Notes: a model not told the origin generated them from the letters alone. A DNA stretch of 64,000 nucleotides from Methanobacterium_D oryzae (GCF_050433505.1 NZ_JBNPXC010000002.1:248001-312000); one strand, 5' to 3'. Shown: positions 26,900-36,283, counted from the first letter of the stretch. Numbers and translations are program-made.

Positions 26900-27244
26900 T
26901 TAATCACTTCCGGTGCAAATTTCAAAATTAGAATATAAGTCTAAATTATATTAAATATTTCTAATTATATATTTTACTTAAAAATGATATCTATTTGATG
27001 TTATAATTAGTTATTGCATTAAATTGTTGTGTTATTAATTTAAGGTTATTTCTACTGTATATTTGATTTAATTTGATAAATTAATGTAAAATTTAATTGA
27101 TATTGATTGACCATATTATAAGCGAAAAATCTATAACGATATATGGTATTAAGATCATATTAATATAAAAGAATTTAAAGGTAATTTCTGTTTTAAAAGA
27201 TTGAGTAGCATATAATAGTTATTAGTTAGCTAGAAGGAGATATT
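26900..27244. other. Divergent sulfurtransferase / tldD intergenic region
   Basis: 345 bases of AT-rich sequence carrying the divergent promoters. TATA-like runs are near 26940-26970 and 27160-27175. No riboswitch fold or gene was recognised, although a methionine-linked regulatory element would be plausible here. Confidence 0.45.
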
Positions 27245-28618
27245 ATGGTAAATAAAATTGATCTTGATTTATTTAAATCTTTACTAACAAAAATAGAGAA
27301 TAAAGTAGATTATGCAGATATTAGAATTAGTGATAGCCAAAATACATCCATTACAATGAAGGATGGCAAAATTCAAGAGATTAGATCAGGATCTGATTTT
27401 GGAAGCGCTATTAGAATTTTAAAAAATGGAGCATGGGGATCTGCATTTACAACTGACCTTTCTAAAATGGATAAAATGGTAGAAACAGCATTAAAACTTT
27501 CAAATGCATTAAAAAGTGATATTGAACTAGCTAAAATAGAACCTCATGTAGACAATGTTAAATTAAAAGCCAAAATAAGACCTTCTGATGTATCAATAGA
27601 AGAAAAGAAAGAAATTATGGTAGAGGCAAACCAGGCTACTACTATTCCAAAGGTAGTGAGTACCACTGTAAGTTATGTTGATGCAGAAGGAAGCAATGTA
27701 TTTTTAAGCACAGAAGGGACTTCAATTACAACAGAAGAATCAAGGGTAGGTTTATTTTTAAATGCTGTAGCATCAGGAGATAATATAATTCAATTTGGAC
27801 ACAACAGTACTGGAGGCGCTCGTGGATTTGAAGTTTTGAAGAATGAAGATATTGAAAAATTCGGAAGAAAAGCAGCAGAAAAGGCAGTAAGGCTTTTAAG
27901 TGCTAACTCTCCACCCTCAGGAAGATTTCCAGTAGTAATGGACTGTGAATTATCTGGCGTGTTTATTCATGAAGCTTTAGGTCACGCATCAGAAGCTGAT
28001 TTAATTTTACAGAATGATTCAATACTTAAAGGTAAAATGGGAACTCAAATAGGATCATCTCTTGTTACAATAATAGATGATGCCAGTATGGATGCTTTTG
28101 GATATTATCCATACGATGTAGAAGGAGTAAAAACAAACGAAAATGTACTTGTTAGGAAAGGTAAATTAGTGTCCCTTTTAAGTTCAAGAGAAACTGCTTC
28201 CAAGCTTGGAATTTCTTCATCAGGAAATGCAAGATCTAAGGTTGGTGATCAACCGATTGTTAGGATGAGTAACACTTACCTTAAACCAGGCGATCTTAAA
28301 TTTGGAGAACTTATTGAGGACATAAGTGATGGTATTTATCTTAAAGGTTCAAGGGGTGGCCAGGTTGATACTGGAAAAGGTATTTTCCAATTCAATGCTG
28401 CAGAATCATTTAAAATAGAAAATGGGGAAATAAAAGACCCATTAAGAGATGTATCTTTATCGGGGAATATTTTAGAAATTTTAAACCATGTAAATGGTAT
28501 TGGAAGCGACTTTAAAATGAGCGTGGGCTTTTGTGGAAAATCCGGCCAAGCAGCTCCAGTTGGAGATGGAGGACCTCATGTAAGAGTCAGTGAAGCAACA
28601 GTTGGTGGAGCAAGCTAA
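27245..28618 (+). CDS. tldD: TldD-family zinc metalloprotease
   Basis: 457-residue TldD homologue. The catalytic zinc motif is IHEALGHASEAD (His242, Glu243, His247), with a third-ligand cysteine in SVGFCGKSG near residue 430. In other organisms TldD acts as a heterodimer with TldE/PmbA to trim peptides and process modified peptides. ATG at 27245 follows GGAGA by 4 nt. The AMMECR1 gene follows after 36 bases and is probably in the same unit. No tldE/pmbA partner is in this window; it may lie elsewhere. Confidence 0.92.
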   Translation: MVNKIDLDLFKSLLTKIENKVDYADIRISDSQNTSITMKDGKIQEIRSGSDFGSAIRILKNGAWGSAFTTDLSKMDKMVETALKLSNALKSDIELAKIEPHVDNVKLKAKIRPSDVSIEEKKEIMVEANQATTIPKVVSTTVSYVDAEGSNVFLSTEGTSITTEESRVGLFLNAVASGDNIIQFGHNSTGGARGFEVLKNEDIEKFGRKAAEKAVRLLSANSPPSGRFPVVMDCELSGVFIHEALGHASEADLILQNDSILKGKMGTQIGSSLVTIIDDASMDAFGYYPYDVEGVKTNENVLVRKGKLVSLLSSRETASKLGISSSGNARSKVGDQPIVRMSNTYLKPGDLKFGELIEDISDGIYLKGSRGGQVDTGKGIFQFNAAESFKIENGEIKDPLRDVSLSGNILEILNHVNGIGSDFKMSVGFCGKSGQAAPVGDGGPHVRVSEATVGGAS

Positions 28619-28654
28619 AATTCAAAAATTTAATTTTTAAAAGGGGGTAAATTA

Positions 28655-29215
28655 ATGGTATCAGAAGAAGAAGGAAAAATTTTGATAAGACTTGCAAGAA
28701 AATCTATAGAAAGCTATGTTAAAAATAAAAGCTTGATTGATATACCGGAAGATACTCCTGAGACTTTAAAAGAAAACATGGGAGTATTTACAACCCTAAA
28801 TAAAAATGGGATGCTTAGAGGGTGCATAGGATATCCAGAGCCAATAAAACCTCTTATTAATGCTCTAGTTGAAGTTGCAGTTTCAGCTGCAGTAAATGAT
28901 CCTCGATTCCCTCCAGTAAGTGAAAGCGAATTGGATGATCTGGAAATTGAGGTTAGTGTATTAACAAAACCAGAATTAATAGAGGTTGAAAAGCCTGAAC
29001 AATATATGGATAAAATTAAAATAGGGGAAGATGGCCTAATAATTGAAAGAGGACCATACAGAGGATTATTACTACCTCAAGTCGCTGTAGAACTAGGTTG
29101 GAATGTAGAAGAGTTTTTATATAATACATGTGTTAAAGCAGGGCTTACCGCTGATTGCTGGTTATTTAAAGATGTAAAGATTTATAAATTTAGTTCTCAA
29201 ATTTTCAATGAATAA
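28655..29215 (+). CDS. AMMECR1-domain protein
   Basis: 186 residues. Its six-residue signature LRGCIG sits in MLRGCIGYPEPIKPL, and the chain has the usual AMMECR1 order: VSAAVNDPRFPPVSESELDDLEIEVSVLTKPELI, then GLIIERGPYRGLLLPQVAVE and GWNVEEFLYNTCVKAGL. The fold is conserved from archaea to humans; a redox or radical-linked role has been proposed but not settled. ATG at 28655 lies 6 nt after GGGGGT. It directly follows tldD. Confidence 0.92.
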   Translation: MVSEEEGKILIRLARKSIESYVKNKSLIDIPEDTPETLKENMGVFTTLNKNGMLRGCIGYPEPIKPLINALVEVAVSAAVNDPRFPPVSESELDDLEIEVSVLTKPELIEVEKPEQYMDKIKIGEDGLIIERGPYRGLLLPQVAVELGWNVEEFLYNTCVKAGLTADCWLFKDVKIYKFSSQIFNE

Positions 29216-29284
29216 CTTTTAATTAAGATATTTACTCATTTATTGGGAAAATACTTTAAAAAAATCAAATTTAACTTTATTCTA

Positions 29285-29707
29285 TTACATTAAGTTTGAT
29301 TTTTCTTCTTCCATTAATTTTAGTATATCTTCTTCTGCTTCTTCACTTAAAGCATCTGATGCTTCTGGGAAAAGTTTATTTTCTTCACGTTCAATATGTT
29401 TTATAAGTAAATCATTAAGTTCTTTTAGATTTAGCATCCATTCTTCATCGTTTTGACTAGCATTATCGAGATATAAAAGTTTTCTCCATACAATATCATG
29501 TTCATATTCATTTTTTTTAACTGTTTCTTCATCTACAAATTCCATGGGGGGATAAAGGAAATTTTCTTCATTAGTCATATGAGCTTGAAGTTGTTTTTTA
29601 ATCTCGGGGTACTTTGAAGTATTTTTAGTCTCTATTGTCTCTTTTATTAATTCTTTAACATTTTCATGTTCTTCTTTTAAAACTTTATAAACGTCACCTT
29701 TTGTCAA
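29285..29707 (-). CDS. Hemerythrin-like HHE-domain protein
   Basis: 140 residues forming a four-helix bundle of the hemerythrin type. Metal ligands are recognisable: EEHENVKELI near the N-terminus, QAHMTNEENFLYPP in the middle, EYEHDIVWRKLL and KHIEREENKLFPE. Such proteins bind a di-iron site and in anaerobes handle O2, NO or iron. The start is TTG at 29707, 7 nt after GGAGG. It converges with the AMMECR1 gene and stands alone; oxygen or iron homeostasis is the likely role. Confidence 0.85.
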   Translation of the reverse strand: MTKGDVYKVLKEEHENVKELIKETIETKNTSKYPEIKKQLQAHMTNEENFLYPPMEFVDEETVKKNEYEHDIVWRKLLYLDNASQNDEEWMLNLKELNDLLIKHIEREENKLFPEASDALSEEAEEDILKLMEEEKSNLM

Positions 29708-30105
29708 ATTAATTCCTCCTTATTTCTTTATCATTATGTTGATAAATATTAATAAATTTATTTAAAAAATTAATATTATTTAAGACTTTTACTTTCCCAC
29801 CATTTAAAATGAATAAATACAATAAAATATAAACTAAAAATACTAAATTTAGAAATTCATTGATTTTAAATGAATACCTATTTTATACTTCTAATATCCA
29901 AAATTTAGTTAAATTGAAAAAGTTACAGAGATTTTTTAATATTCAGTTATTATATGTTGAATTTCTCAAAAAGGAATAAATACTTGATTTATTAAAACTA
30001 ATTAATATATAATAAAATATACTGAAATCTAAAAGAAGAGATTTTAGATGATACTGGATTAAATTAATTTTATTCAAACTTATTTTAATAAAAAGATGTG
30101 ATGAA
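29708..30105. other. Intergenic region before the NOG1 gene
   Basis: About 400 AT-rich bases between divergent genes. It holds the GGAGG leader of the hemerythrin gene at its left end and the promoter of the NOG1-Hsp20 unit at its right (TATA-like runs around 30000-30020). No gene or structured RNA was seen. Confidence 0.45.
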
Positions 30106-31086
30106 ATGTTTATACCAACTGTACCAACTCCAGATGAAATTTTAGATAAGAGCTTTAGCAGAGCAAAAAAAGCTGCTAATAAAGTTAGAACATCTAAGAT
30201 TCCTCGTTATCAAAAAGCAAAAAAGACTGAAGAGGCAAGAATAAAAACTGCCTGTCAGGTTACGAAAGATACTTTTAATAATTTACTCAATAAAACACCT
30301 AAAGTTGAAGAAATGCACATGTTCTACCAAGATTATATAGATGTTATGGTAGGTGTAGATCAGCTTAAAAAATCATTAGGGGCTTTAAATTGGGCTGAAG
30401 GTCTTATATCAAAAATTGAAAATGAATATGTTTTTAAAGTAAGAAGATCAAGGCCTGAAAACGCAGCTAATGTTAGAAAAGCTGCATTTGGTAGAATATC
30501 ATCCATAGTGCATCAAATAGAAGATGAACTTGACTTTTTAAATTTTGTAAAGGGTAAACTTCGAAACATGCCAACAATTGACTTTGAAGCATTTACTATT
30601 GTTATTGCAGGGTTTCCTAATGTTGGAAAATCAACATTACTTAGACAAATTACTCCTGCAGAGCCAAAAGTTGCAGATTATCCTTTTACAACTCATGGAA
30701 TTCAAATAGGGCACTTTGAGAAAAGATGGAAAAAATATCAGATAATAGATACTCCAGGACTCCTTGATAGGCCTATAAGAGATATGAACAATATAGAATT
30801 ACGTGCAATGGTAGCATTAGAACACCTTGCAGATGTTATTTTATATATCTTTGATGCATCTGAAACGTCTGGTTATCCACTTGACGCGCAAATGCGACTT
30901 CATGAAGAAATAGAACATGTTTTCAAAACACCGATTATCAATGTTTTTAACAAGATGGATTTGGTAGAAAATAATAAGTATTTAGAGAAATATATTAGTA
31001 AACTGGATGAGCCTCTAATGATTTCAGCATCAAAAGGTGCTGGTGTAGATTTAATAATTAAAGAACTGGAGGAATTTAATGGTTGA
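30106..31086 (+). CDS. NOG1-family GTPase
   Basis: 326-residue TRAFAC GTPase of the Nog1/Obg group, which acts in large-subunit ribosome assembly. An N-terminal helical domain (about 1-155, rich in Lys and Arg) precedes the G domain: G1 GFPNVGKST (about 167-175), switch region VADYPFTTHGIQIGHF, G3 IIDTPGLLDRP, G4 NKMD, G5 SASKGAG. ATG at 30106 follows GTGATG. Its last eight bases overlap the start of the Hsp20 gene, so the two are translated together. The length fits archaeal NOG1, which lacks the long eukaryotic tail. Confidence 0.93.
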   Translation: MFIPTVPTPDEILDKSFSRAKKAANKVRTSKIPRYQKAKKTEEARIKTACQVTKDTFNNLLNKTPKVEEMHMFYQDYIDVMVGVDQLKKSLGALNWAEGLISKIENEYVFKVRRSRPENAANVRKAAFGRISSIVHQIEDELDFLNFVKGKLRNMPTIDFEAFTIVIAGFPNVGKSTLLRQITPAEPKVADYPFTTHGIQIGHFEKRWKKYQIIDTPGLLDRPIRDMNNIELRAMVALEHLADVILYIFDASETSGYPLDAQMRLHEEIEHVFKTPIINVFNKMDLVENNKYLEKYISKLDEPLMISASKGAGVDLIIKELEEFNG

Positions 31087-31654
31087 AAAAAAGGAAATTA
31101 AAACTAAAAAAGAGTTAGAAATGGAAGCAGCTGAAAAAAAAGCCATTCAAACTGAAGGAGAAGAAATTCCAGTTGAAAAAGAGCATATCACTACCGAAAC
31201 TGAAGAAACACCTATAGAAACAAAATTAGAGAAAGGTAGAAGCACCGCACAAAAGATCTTTGAAGACATGATAAACACATTCCGTGATAAACAAGGCGAT
31301 TTTGAAAAAGCAATGTCTGAATACTCTGTATCAACATCAAAATTAAGCATGGATATGGTTGAGACAGATAATGATATCATTGTTAAAACAGATCTTCCTG
31401 GAGTTAAAAAAGAAGACATTGTAATTGATCTTACCGAAGATTCCTTAGAAATAATGGCCATATTTGAAGATGAATCAGAATTTAAAAGCGATAATTTCAT
31501 CAAAAAAGAGAGAAGATATGGCGAAGCAAAAAGAGCTATTACCTTACCAAAAATGGTTAAAATCGATGAAGCCAGTGCTAAATTTGATAATGGTGTCTTA
31601 ACAGTTGTAATTCCTAAAGAAGAGAAAAAAAGACACACATTAAAAGTAGATTAA
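31079..31654 (+). CDS. Small heat shock protein (Hsp20/alpha-crystallin), Glu/Lys-rich N-terminus
   Basis: 191 residues. A charged, flexible N-terminal segment (about 1-95, rich in Glu and Lys) leads into an alpha-crystallin domain: MDMVETDNDIIVKTDLPGVKKEDIVIDL, then ERRYGEAKRAITLPKMVKIDEASAKFDNGVLTVVIPKEE. Such ATP-independent chaperones hold unfolding proteins. The start overlaps the NOG1 gene by 8 bases, tying it to ribosome biogenesis. A second Hsp20 gene follows. A perfect hairpin after the stop probably terminates the transcript. Confidence 0.92.
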   Translation: MVEKKEIKTKKELEMEAAEKKAIQTEGEEIPVEKEHITTETEETPIETKLEKGRSTAQKIFEDMINTFRDKQGDFEKAMSEYSVSTSKLSMDMVETDNDIIVKTDLPGVKKEDIVIDLTEDSLEIMAIFEDESEFKSDNFIKKERRYGEAKRAITLPKMVKIDEASAKFDNGVLTVVIPKEEKKRHTLKVD

Positions 31655-31674
31655 AAATGTTCAAACATTTTTAA
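31651..31674 (+). terminator. Hairpin after the first Hsp20 gene
   Basis: TTAAAAATGT and ACATTTTTAA form perfect 10-bp arms around TCAA, beginning at the stop codon. The stem is followed by AT-rich sequence. It probably separates the NOG1-Hsp20 unit from the second Hsp20 gene. Confidence 0.5.
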
Positions 31675-31774
31675 TAATCCTATTTTAATTTATAATTAAA
31701 TATTTTATTTAACTACAATTTATTTTTTATATATTAAAATAACTTAAATTTAACTTCATTTTGGGGAATATATC

Positions 31775-32221
31775 ATGGATAGAAGACCTAGAAGAAAAAA
31801 CAACTTTGAGAGATTAATTTATAGTACAATGAATTTTACAATGAATATTGTTCATGAATTAGCAAAGGACTTATCTAAAGAACTGGGAAACACAGTAAAT
31901 AATTATTCTAATGTTCAAGAAAAAGAGTTAATTGAGACTTCTAAAGATTTAATATCCCATATAAACATCCTTGGTGTTCCAAAAGAAGATATAATTATAA
32001 ATTTAACTGAAAATAAGCTTGAAATCAAAGTAGGTTATGTGAAAACTGAAGAAGGTAACAAGATAAGGCATAATGGAAAGTATAACAAATTAAAAAAAGA
32101 GATAAGACTTCCAAAAAAAATAGTTGTAGATGATTCAACTGCTGATCTTGAAAACGGAATATTAACTGTTAGAATGCCTAAAAAAATAAGAAAAGTGAGA
32201 TATGAAGTGCCAGTTGAATAA
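31775..32221 (+). CDS. Second Hsp20-like protein, divergent
   Basis: 148 residues with a basic start (MDRRPRRKNNFER) and an alpha-crystallin domain in residues ~60-148: LISHINILGVPKEDIIINLTENKLEIK and KKEIRLPKKIVVDDSTADLENGILTVRMPKK. The ILTV edge motif near the C-terminus is kept, which is typical for Hsp20 dimer contacts, while the first strand is less like the consensus than in the neighbour. It is a paralogue of gene 31079-31654. ATG at 31775 has only a weak purine-rich leader. Chaperone function is likely but not certain. Confidence 0.8.
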   Translation: MDRRPRRKNNFERLIYSTMNFTMNIVHELAKDLSKELGNTVNNYSNVQEKELIETSKDLISHINILGVPKEDIIINLTENKLEIKVGYVKTEEGNKIRHNGKYNKLKKEIRLPKKIVVDDSTADLENGILTVRMPKKIRKVRYEVPVE

Positions 32222-32251
32222 TTCCGTAAAATTAAGATTGAATTTATACTT

Positions 32252-33277
32252 TTAGTATCTAACTTTTCCTATGTGTCTTGTAGCGCCTGGATCCTCTCCA
32301 TTGAAATGTGCAAGATAATAAATAAACCATTCAAGAGGGATTACAAGCGCAAATGGTGACATTAAATTATTCATATCTGAATAATCTTTCATATTATAAA
32401 TAATGGACTTAGTTTGAAGTTTTTCGCAAAATTCAATGGATCTCTTAGTCATTTCATCTCCAGGATAATCTGCATTTAAAAATATAATAGGAACATTTTT
32501 TTCTGCCCTTTCAATTAAACCATGCCTAAATTCTCCAGAATATAGAGGACAAGCATGTTTTAAGGCTCCTTCCATAAACATGGTCATTGCAAGCTTATAT
32601 GCGAGACCGTAATTTGGGCCAGTCCCCATGCAGTAAAATATATCATCATCTTTAAATTTTTCGGCAAGTACTCTGTTTTCATCTTCCGTTTTTTTAATTA
32701 ATTCTTCAGTAATTGAGGGAAGCTTTATAATATCTCCTAACACTTTTTTTTTAACTTTTGCAGCGTTACTATCATCTTCTGGACTTTGCATGCTAAACAG
32801 AATTTCATATAAGCTCATAAGCTGTGTTATGTAAGTTTTAGTTCCAAGAATGGCTTTTTCTGTCCCTCCTCTTGTAACTACAGTATCATCAGCTTCTTTA
32901 ATCATGGTGCACTGTCCTTCATTGGTTATGGAAACTGTATAAATATCATTTTCCTTCGCCATTTTTAGTGCAGCAACGGTATCTGCAGTTTCACCTGATT
33001 GTGATGTTAAAATAGCTCCCGCGTTTTTATTTCCTGATTTTTTGTGATAAAAGAACTCATATCCAGTATAAACTTCTATATTTCTATCGGATATAAAATC
33101 AAGGGCACTTTTTGCTGAATAACATGTTGAAAGTGAACTACCACATCCTAAAAGATATATTTTATCAAATTCCTCAAATTTCTCTGCAATTTCTTTCATA
33201 TGGGATTTTTCTGAGGTCAAAGTATCTTTTAATGCTTTAGGTTGTTCTAAAATTTCATCATACATTTTATACTTCAT
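32252..33277 (-). CDS. Double SIS-domain sugar-phosphate protein (GlmS isomerase-domain-like)
   Basis: 341 residues made of two SIS domains and no glutaminase domain. Domain 1 shows IYLLGCGSSLSTCYSAKSAL and LTSQSGETADTVAALKMA, and domain 2 shows FYCMGTGPNYGLAYKLAMTMFMEGALKHA and GEFRHGLIE. The arrangement matches the isomerase half of GlmS and related aldose/ketose isomerases or deaminases. It cannot release ammonia from glutamine itself. It lies 32 bases after the ThiN-HIT gene on the same strand, so the two are probably one operon. Sugar-phosphate isomerisation or deamination is likely; the exact sugar is not. Confidence 0.8.
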   Translation of the reverse strand: MKYKMYDEILEQPKALKDTLTSEKSHMKEIAEKFEEFDKIYLLGCGSSLSTCYSAKSALDFISDRNIEVYTGYEFFYHKKSGNKNAGAILTSQSGETADTVAALKMAKENDIYTVSITNEGQCTMIKEADDTVVTRGGTEKAILGTKTYITQLMSLYEILFSMQSPEDDSNAAKVKKKVLGDIIKLPSITEELIKKTEDENRVLAEKFKDDDIFYCMGTGPNYGLAYKLAMTMFMEGALKHACPLYSGEFRHGLIERAEKNVPIIFLNADYPGDEMTKRSIEFCEKLQTKSIIYNMKDYSDMNNLMSPFALVIPLEWFIYYLAHFNGEDPGATRHIGKVRY

Positions 33278-33309
33278 AATTTTCCCTCAAATTATCTAAT
33301 GATAACATT

Positions 33310-34344
33310 TTATCTTAATATTTCAATTTTTTCCATGTATTTATTGTAAGTATCATCCAGATTTTCTTTAATGACTCTTGTATTTGCAGTGGTACCTATA
33401 AAAGTAGTTTCAGATTTGAATCTGGGCACCATATGAATATGAATATGTTTAATGTTTTGTCCTGCAGCCTCTCCAAGATTAATTCCTATATTTACTCCAT
33501 CAGGTTTTATGGTTTCTCTTATGAGGTGAATTGTTTTCTGTACAGTTTTAAATAAATTTTTAAGTGATTCTAAATCTAATTCAGTTAAATCAGTATAATG
33601 TTTTGTTGGTACAACTAAAATATGCCCTCTGTTATATGGATATATATTTAGAACTACCATATCTTCCCCGTCATTGTAAATAACATTTTTGGAGGCTTCA
33701 GGATCACCTTTAGCCATTGCACAAAATATACATGTTACATCCGGGATTTTTGAAGCAGATTTCTCTGTTTGGGGTGCAAATAAAACTTTATAATCTTCTT
33801 GTTTACTAGAGAGTCTTGCAATACATACTGCCATTTTTGCAATATCAATAGCATCAGAACCAATTAAAGAAATAGAAGGCTCTTTTCCCCAAGCTCCTTT
33901 ATGGTATATAACATCTGGAACATCATTAATTTTTTTAATTGAGGCTTCAACTCCCCAAGGGATTGTACCACCTTCAACTTTCATTATATCTTTGGGTTCA
34001 TCTCTTCTATCATAAAAGGAAACTTTAAGGCCTAATTTTTCACATAAACTAATTATTTTAGGATCATAAATGATATTCATAGCACTACGCTTTGAAGAAT
34101 CGTGTTTCATAACACTCAAAACTAAACGAGCCATATGGGAAGAAACACCAAACTCCGGATCCATAAAAGATCTTGGTTTACCATGTACAGTTGTTATTCT
34201 TCCAGGAATCCCTGCAACGTCATTCACATCTTTTGCATTCTCTTTTGCCATTACAATATTGCTTCGTACTTCTGGAATAAATGCAGCGAATTCTTCTGAA
34301 TTCTGTATGATTTTAACTGCTTTTTTAAGAGTTTCTATTTCCAT
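33310..34344 (-). CDS. Fusion of ThiN-type domain and HIT domain
   Basis: 344 residues. The N-terminal half (about 1-185) has the ThiN thiamine-phosphate synthase pattern: FIPEVRSNIVMA, DVAGIPGRITTV, FGVSSHMARLVLSVM, EGGTIPWGVEASI and PDVIYHKGAWGKEP. The C-terminal half (about 203-344) is a HIT domain with CIFC at its start and the catalytic His triad KHIHIHMVPR (His300, His302, His304). ThiN usually occurs fused to ThiD or alone, so joining to a nucleotide-binding HIT hydrolase/transferase is unusual. It heads a two-gene unit with the SIS protein. Function of the fusion is not established. Confidence 0.8.
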   Translation of the reverse strand: MEIETLKKAVKIIQNSEEFAAFIPEVRSNIVMAKENAKDVNDVAGIPGRITTVHGKPRSFMDPEFGVSSHMARLVLSVMKHDSSKRSAMNIIYDPKIISLCEKLGLKVSFYDRRDEPKDIMKVEGGTIPWGVEASIKKINDVPDVIYHKGAWGKEPSISLIGSDAIDIAKMAVCIARLSSKQEDYKVLFAPQTEKSASKIPDVTCIFCAMAKGDPEASKNVIYNDGEDMVVLNIYPYNRGHILVVPTKHYTDLTELDLESLKNLFKTVQKTIHLIRETIKPDGVNIGINLGEAAGQNIKHIHIHMVPRFKSETTFIGTTANTRVIKENLDDTYNKYMEKIEILR

Positions 34345-34794
34345 ATCTAATAAATATGTATTTAATAAAATATAAGGGTTAAGATTTGGAAGGATAAGTG
34401 ATAATTTAAGTTTTTAAGGTTTTTATAAAATTAGTAAATAAATTTAATCTTATTAGAATATAAAAAAATTTTATTTTAAGGATATTTCCCTTTAAAAAGT
34501 AATATGGCATATAAATTAAGTAATTACAATTTAAAAAGAGCAAATTTTGCTAATTTAGGCTTAAATAAATTTATTATTTCAAAAAGCACTGTAATACACT
34601 ATAAATCAACTAAAATATTAATAAAGAGAATTAATAGTTTATATTTATTCTTTAGTTAATAAATAATAGCTTTAAACGGAATAAATGACCTTAATAATGC
34701 TTTTTTTAAGATATAAAATCAAAAGATATATATACTCTACATAAATTATTATATAATGTCTAAATTCCATTATATATAACTTTTTTTGGAATTA
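34345..34794. other. Intergenic region before the first wall hydrolase
   Basis: About 450 AT-rich bases between the divergent ThiN-HIT gene and the first hydrolase. It contains the shared promoter motif at 34720-34732. No gene was recognised. Confidence 0.45.
34720..34732 (+). promoter_or_regulatory. Shared promoter motif, hydrolase 1
   Basis: CAAAAGATATATA combines a BRE-like purine run with a TATA box. It corresponds to CAAAAGATTTATAT in front of the two other hydrolase genes. The distance to the start codon is 76 bases, implying a leader of about 50 nt. Confidence 0.55.
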
Positions 34795-34808
34795 GAGGGG
34801 GCGATACG

Positions 34809-36227
34809 ATTAAGCGACAAATAGTATCAACTTTTTTGTTGATTTTTACAGTAATGGTCGTAATAAATTGTGCATCTGCAGTAGAAAATGGAACTTGTTC
34901 CACAGCTAACTCTTCTGTAACTGTTAAAACTGTAGATCCAGTAAGTAATGCAGTAAATGTTGCACAAAATAAAGTAATTAAAATTACTTTCAATGAAAGT
35001 ATTAAAGCAGGGAACATGTGGATAGAACTAAAATCAAGTAACGGAACAGTAATCCCTATAACCAAAATAATAAACAGTAATCTGCTTACAATAACACCTA
35101 ATAACAATCTAACCAAAGGAAACAAATATTTTCTAATCCTACACACCGGAAGCATAACTGATCTATCAGGAAACAACGTATCATTTTATGTAACTTGTTT
35201 TACAGTTGTGGATACAAAATATCAAGTCAAAGGCTACTGGATGCGGTATGACGATGTAACTAAAGCTAGTGCTACTGATCTTAAAGCTAAAGGAATTACT
35301 GATGTCTATGTTTTAACAAGAGGATCAAATGGTGTTACTCATAATGCTCAATTAAATGCTGCCATAGCTAAATTTAAACCTTATGGAATAAAAGTACACG
35401 CATGGATTGTATGTTTTAGAGATGGCTCGGATAGTCATTTTGTAACTCCATCCGGATACTACAGTTACACGAAAAAAGCCTATGTAAAAACCGTGAAAAA
35501 ATGGGTCAAAAAGAAAAAAACCTACAGAGTATGGAAAAAAGTAAAGTGGAAAAAAATAGGCAAACACTGGAGATATAAGTGGAAGAAAGTAACCAAATAT
35601 AAATGGAAAAAAGTACGAGTTTACACGCGTATTTATAAAAATGTGACAGTAAAAGGATATAATACAACTTACAACAGTAAATTAACCAGTTACATTAAAT
35701 ACATCACCTATAATTATAATGTTGATGGAATTCACCTTGATTACGTACGTTATTCAGGAGTTGCAAGTAAAAATCACGCTGCTTGGCAAGAACCTGGAGG
35801 GGAAGCTAGAGCAGCAAATGCAGTAACAAGATTCGTTAAGAATGTGAATAGTACTATAAAATCAATAAAACCTAAAATTAAACTCTCAGCTGCAGTAATG
35901 CCTGAATGTAACTCAAATGTGCACCTTTATGGACAGAATTACACTCAACTTGCTATTTATCTTGATTACTTGGTTCCAATGACCTATGAATCAAGTTATA
36001 GTGCAGATAATACATGGATCACAAACACAATTAAGTATATAGTAAACTGTTCTAATGGAAAACCAGTTTATGCAGGACTTACAACATATGGGTCCAGTGG
36101 ATCCCTTACATCAGATCAATTGAATGTTGATGTACAATCAGCTAAAGATGGGGGTGCATTAGGATATGTACTTTTCAGATTTGGAGTAGGATCTACTTAT
36201 GTACCTTCTTGGACACAGATTTCATAA
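34809..36227 (+). CDS. Secreted hydrolase 1: Ig-like domain plus TIM-barrel glycosidase-like domain (ATT start)
   Basis: 472 residues if initiation is at ATT 34809. That codon is 7 nt after AGGGG and gives a proper signal peptide (Lys-Arg-Gln followed by the hydrophobic STFLLIFTVMVVI and CASA). No ATG, GTG or TTG precedes it in frame after the stop at 34761, and the later TTG at 34836 would lose the basic N-region. Residues ~37-135 resemble a Big_5-type Ig fold (TVDPVSNAVNVAQNKVIKITF). Residues ~139-470 are the DUF4015-like barrel shared with the next two genes: IKVHAWIVCFRD, VDGIHLDYVRYSG, LSAAVMPECN, DYLVPMTYES. A Lys/Trp-rich insert (about 219-275) interrupts the barrel. No pseudomurein repeats or peptidase domain follow. 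Confidence 0.7.
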   Translation: MKRQIVSTFLLIFTVMVVINCASAVENGTCSTANSSVTVKTVDPVSNAVNVAQNKVIKITFNESIKAGNMWIELKSSNGTVIPITKIINSNLLTITPNNNLTKGNKYFLILHTGSITDLSGNNVSFYVTCFTVVDTKYQVKGYWMRYDDVTKASATDLKAKGITDVYVLTRGSNGVTHNAQLNAAIAKFKPYGIKVHAWIVCFRDGSDSHFVTPSGYYSYTKKAYVKTVKKWVKKKKTYRVWKKVKWKKIGKHWRYKWKKVTKYKWKKVRVYTRIYKNVTVKGYNTTYNSKLTSYIKYITYNYNVDGIHLDYVRYSGVASKNHAAWQEPGGEARAANAVTRFVKNVNSTIKSIKPKIKLSAAVMPECNSNVHLYGQNYTQLAIYLDYLVPMTYESSYSADNTWITNTIKYIVNCSNGKPVYAGLTTYGSSGSLTSDQLNVDVQSAKDGGALGYVLFRFGVGSTYVPSWTQIS

Positions 36228-36257
36228 AACAAAGTTAGCAGTAGTTTATTTAGGAAT

Positions 36258-36283
36258 CCTCAAATTATGAAATTAATTTGAGG
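36258..36283 (+). terminator. Hairpin after hydrolase 1
   Basis: CCTCAAATT and AATTTGAGG form perfect 9-bp arms with an 8-nt loop, followed by a T-rich tract (TCTTTTCTTTTT). A good intrinsic-type terminator candidate. Confidence 0.6.

Noticed and set aside
31147..31638. Long open frame opposite the first Hsp20 gene
   Set aside because: It mirrors the Hsp20 coding strand, has no leader and encodes a low-complexity Ser/Leu-rich chain; it is a shadow.
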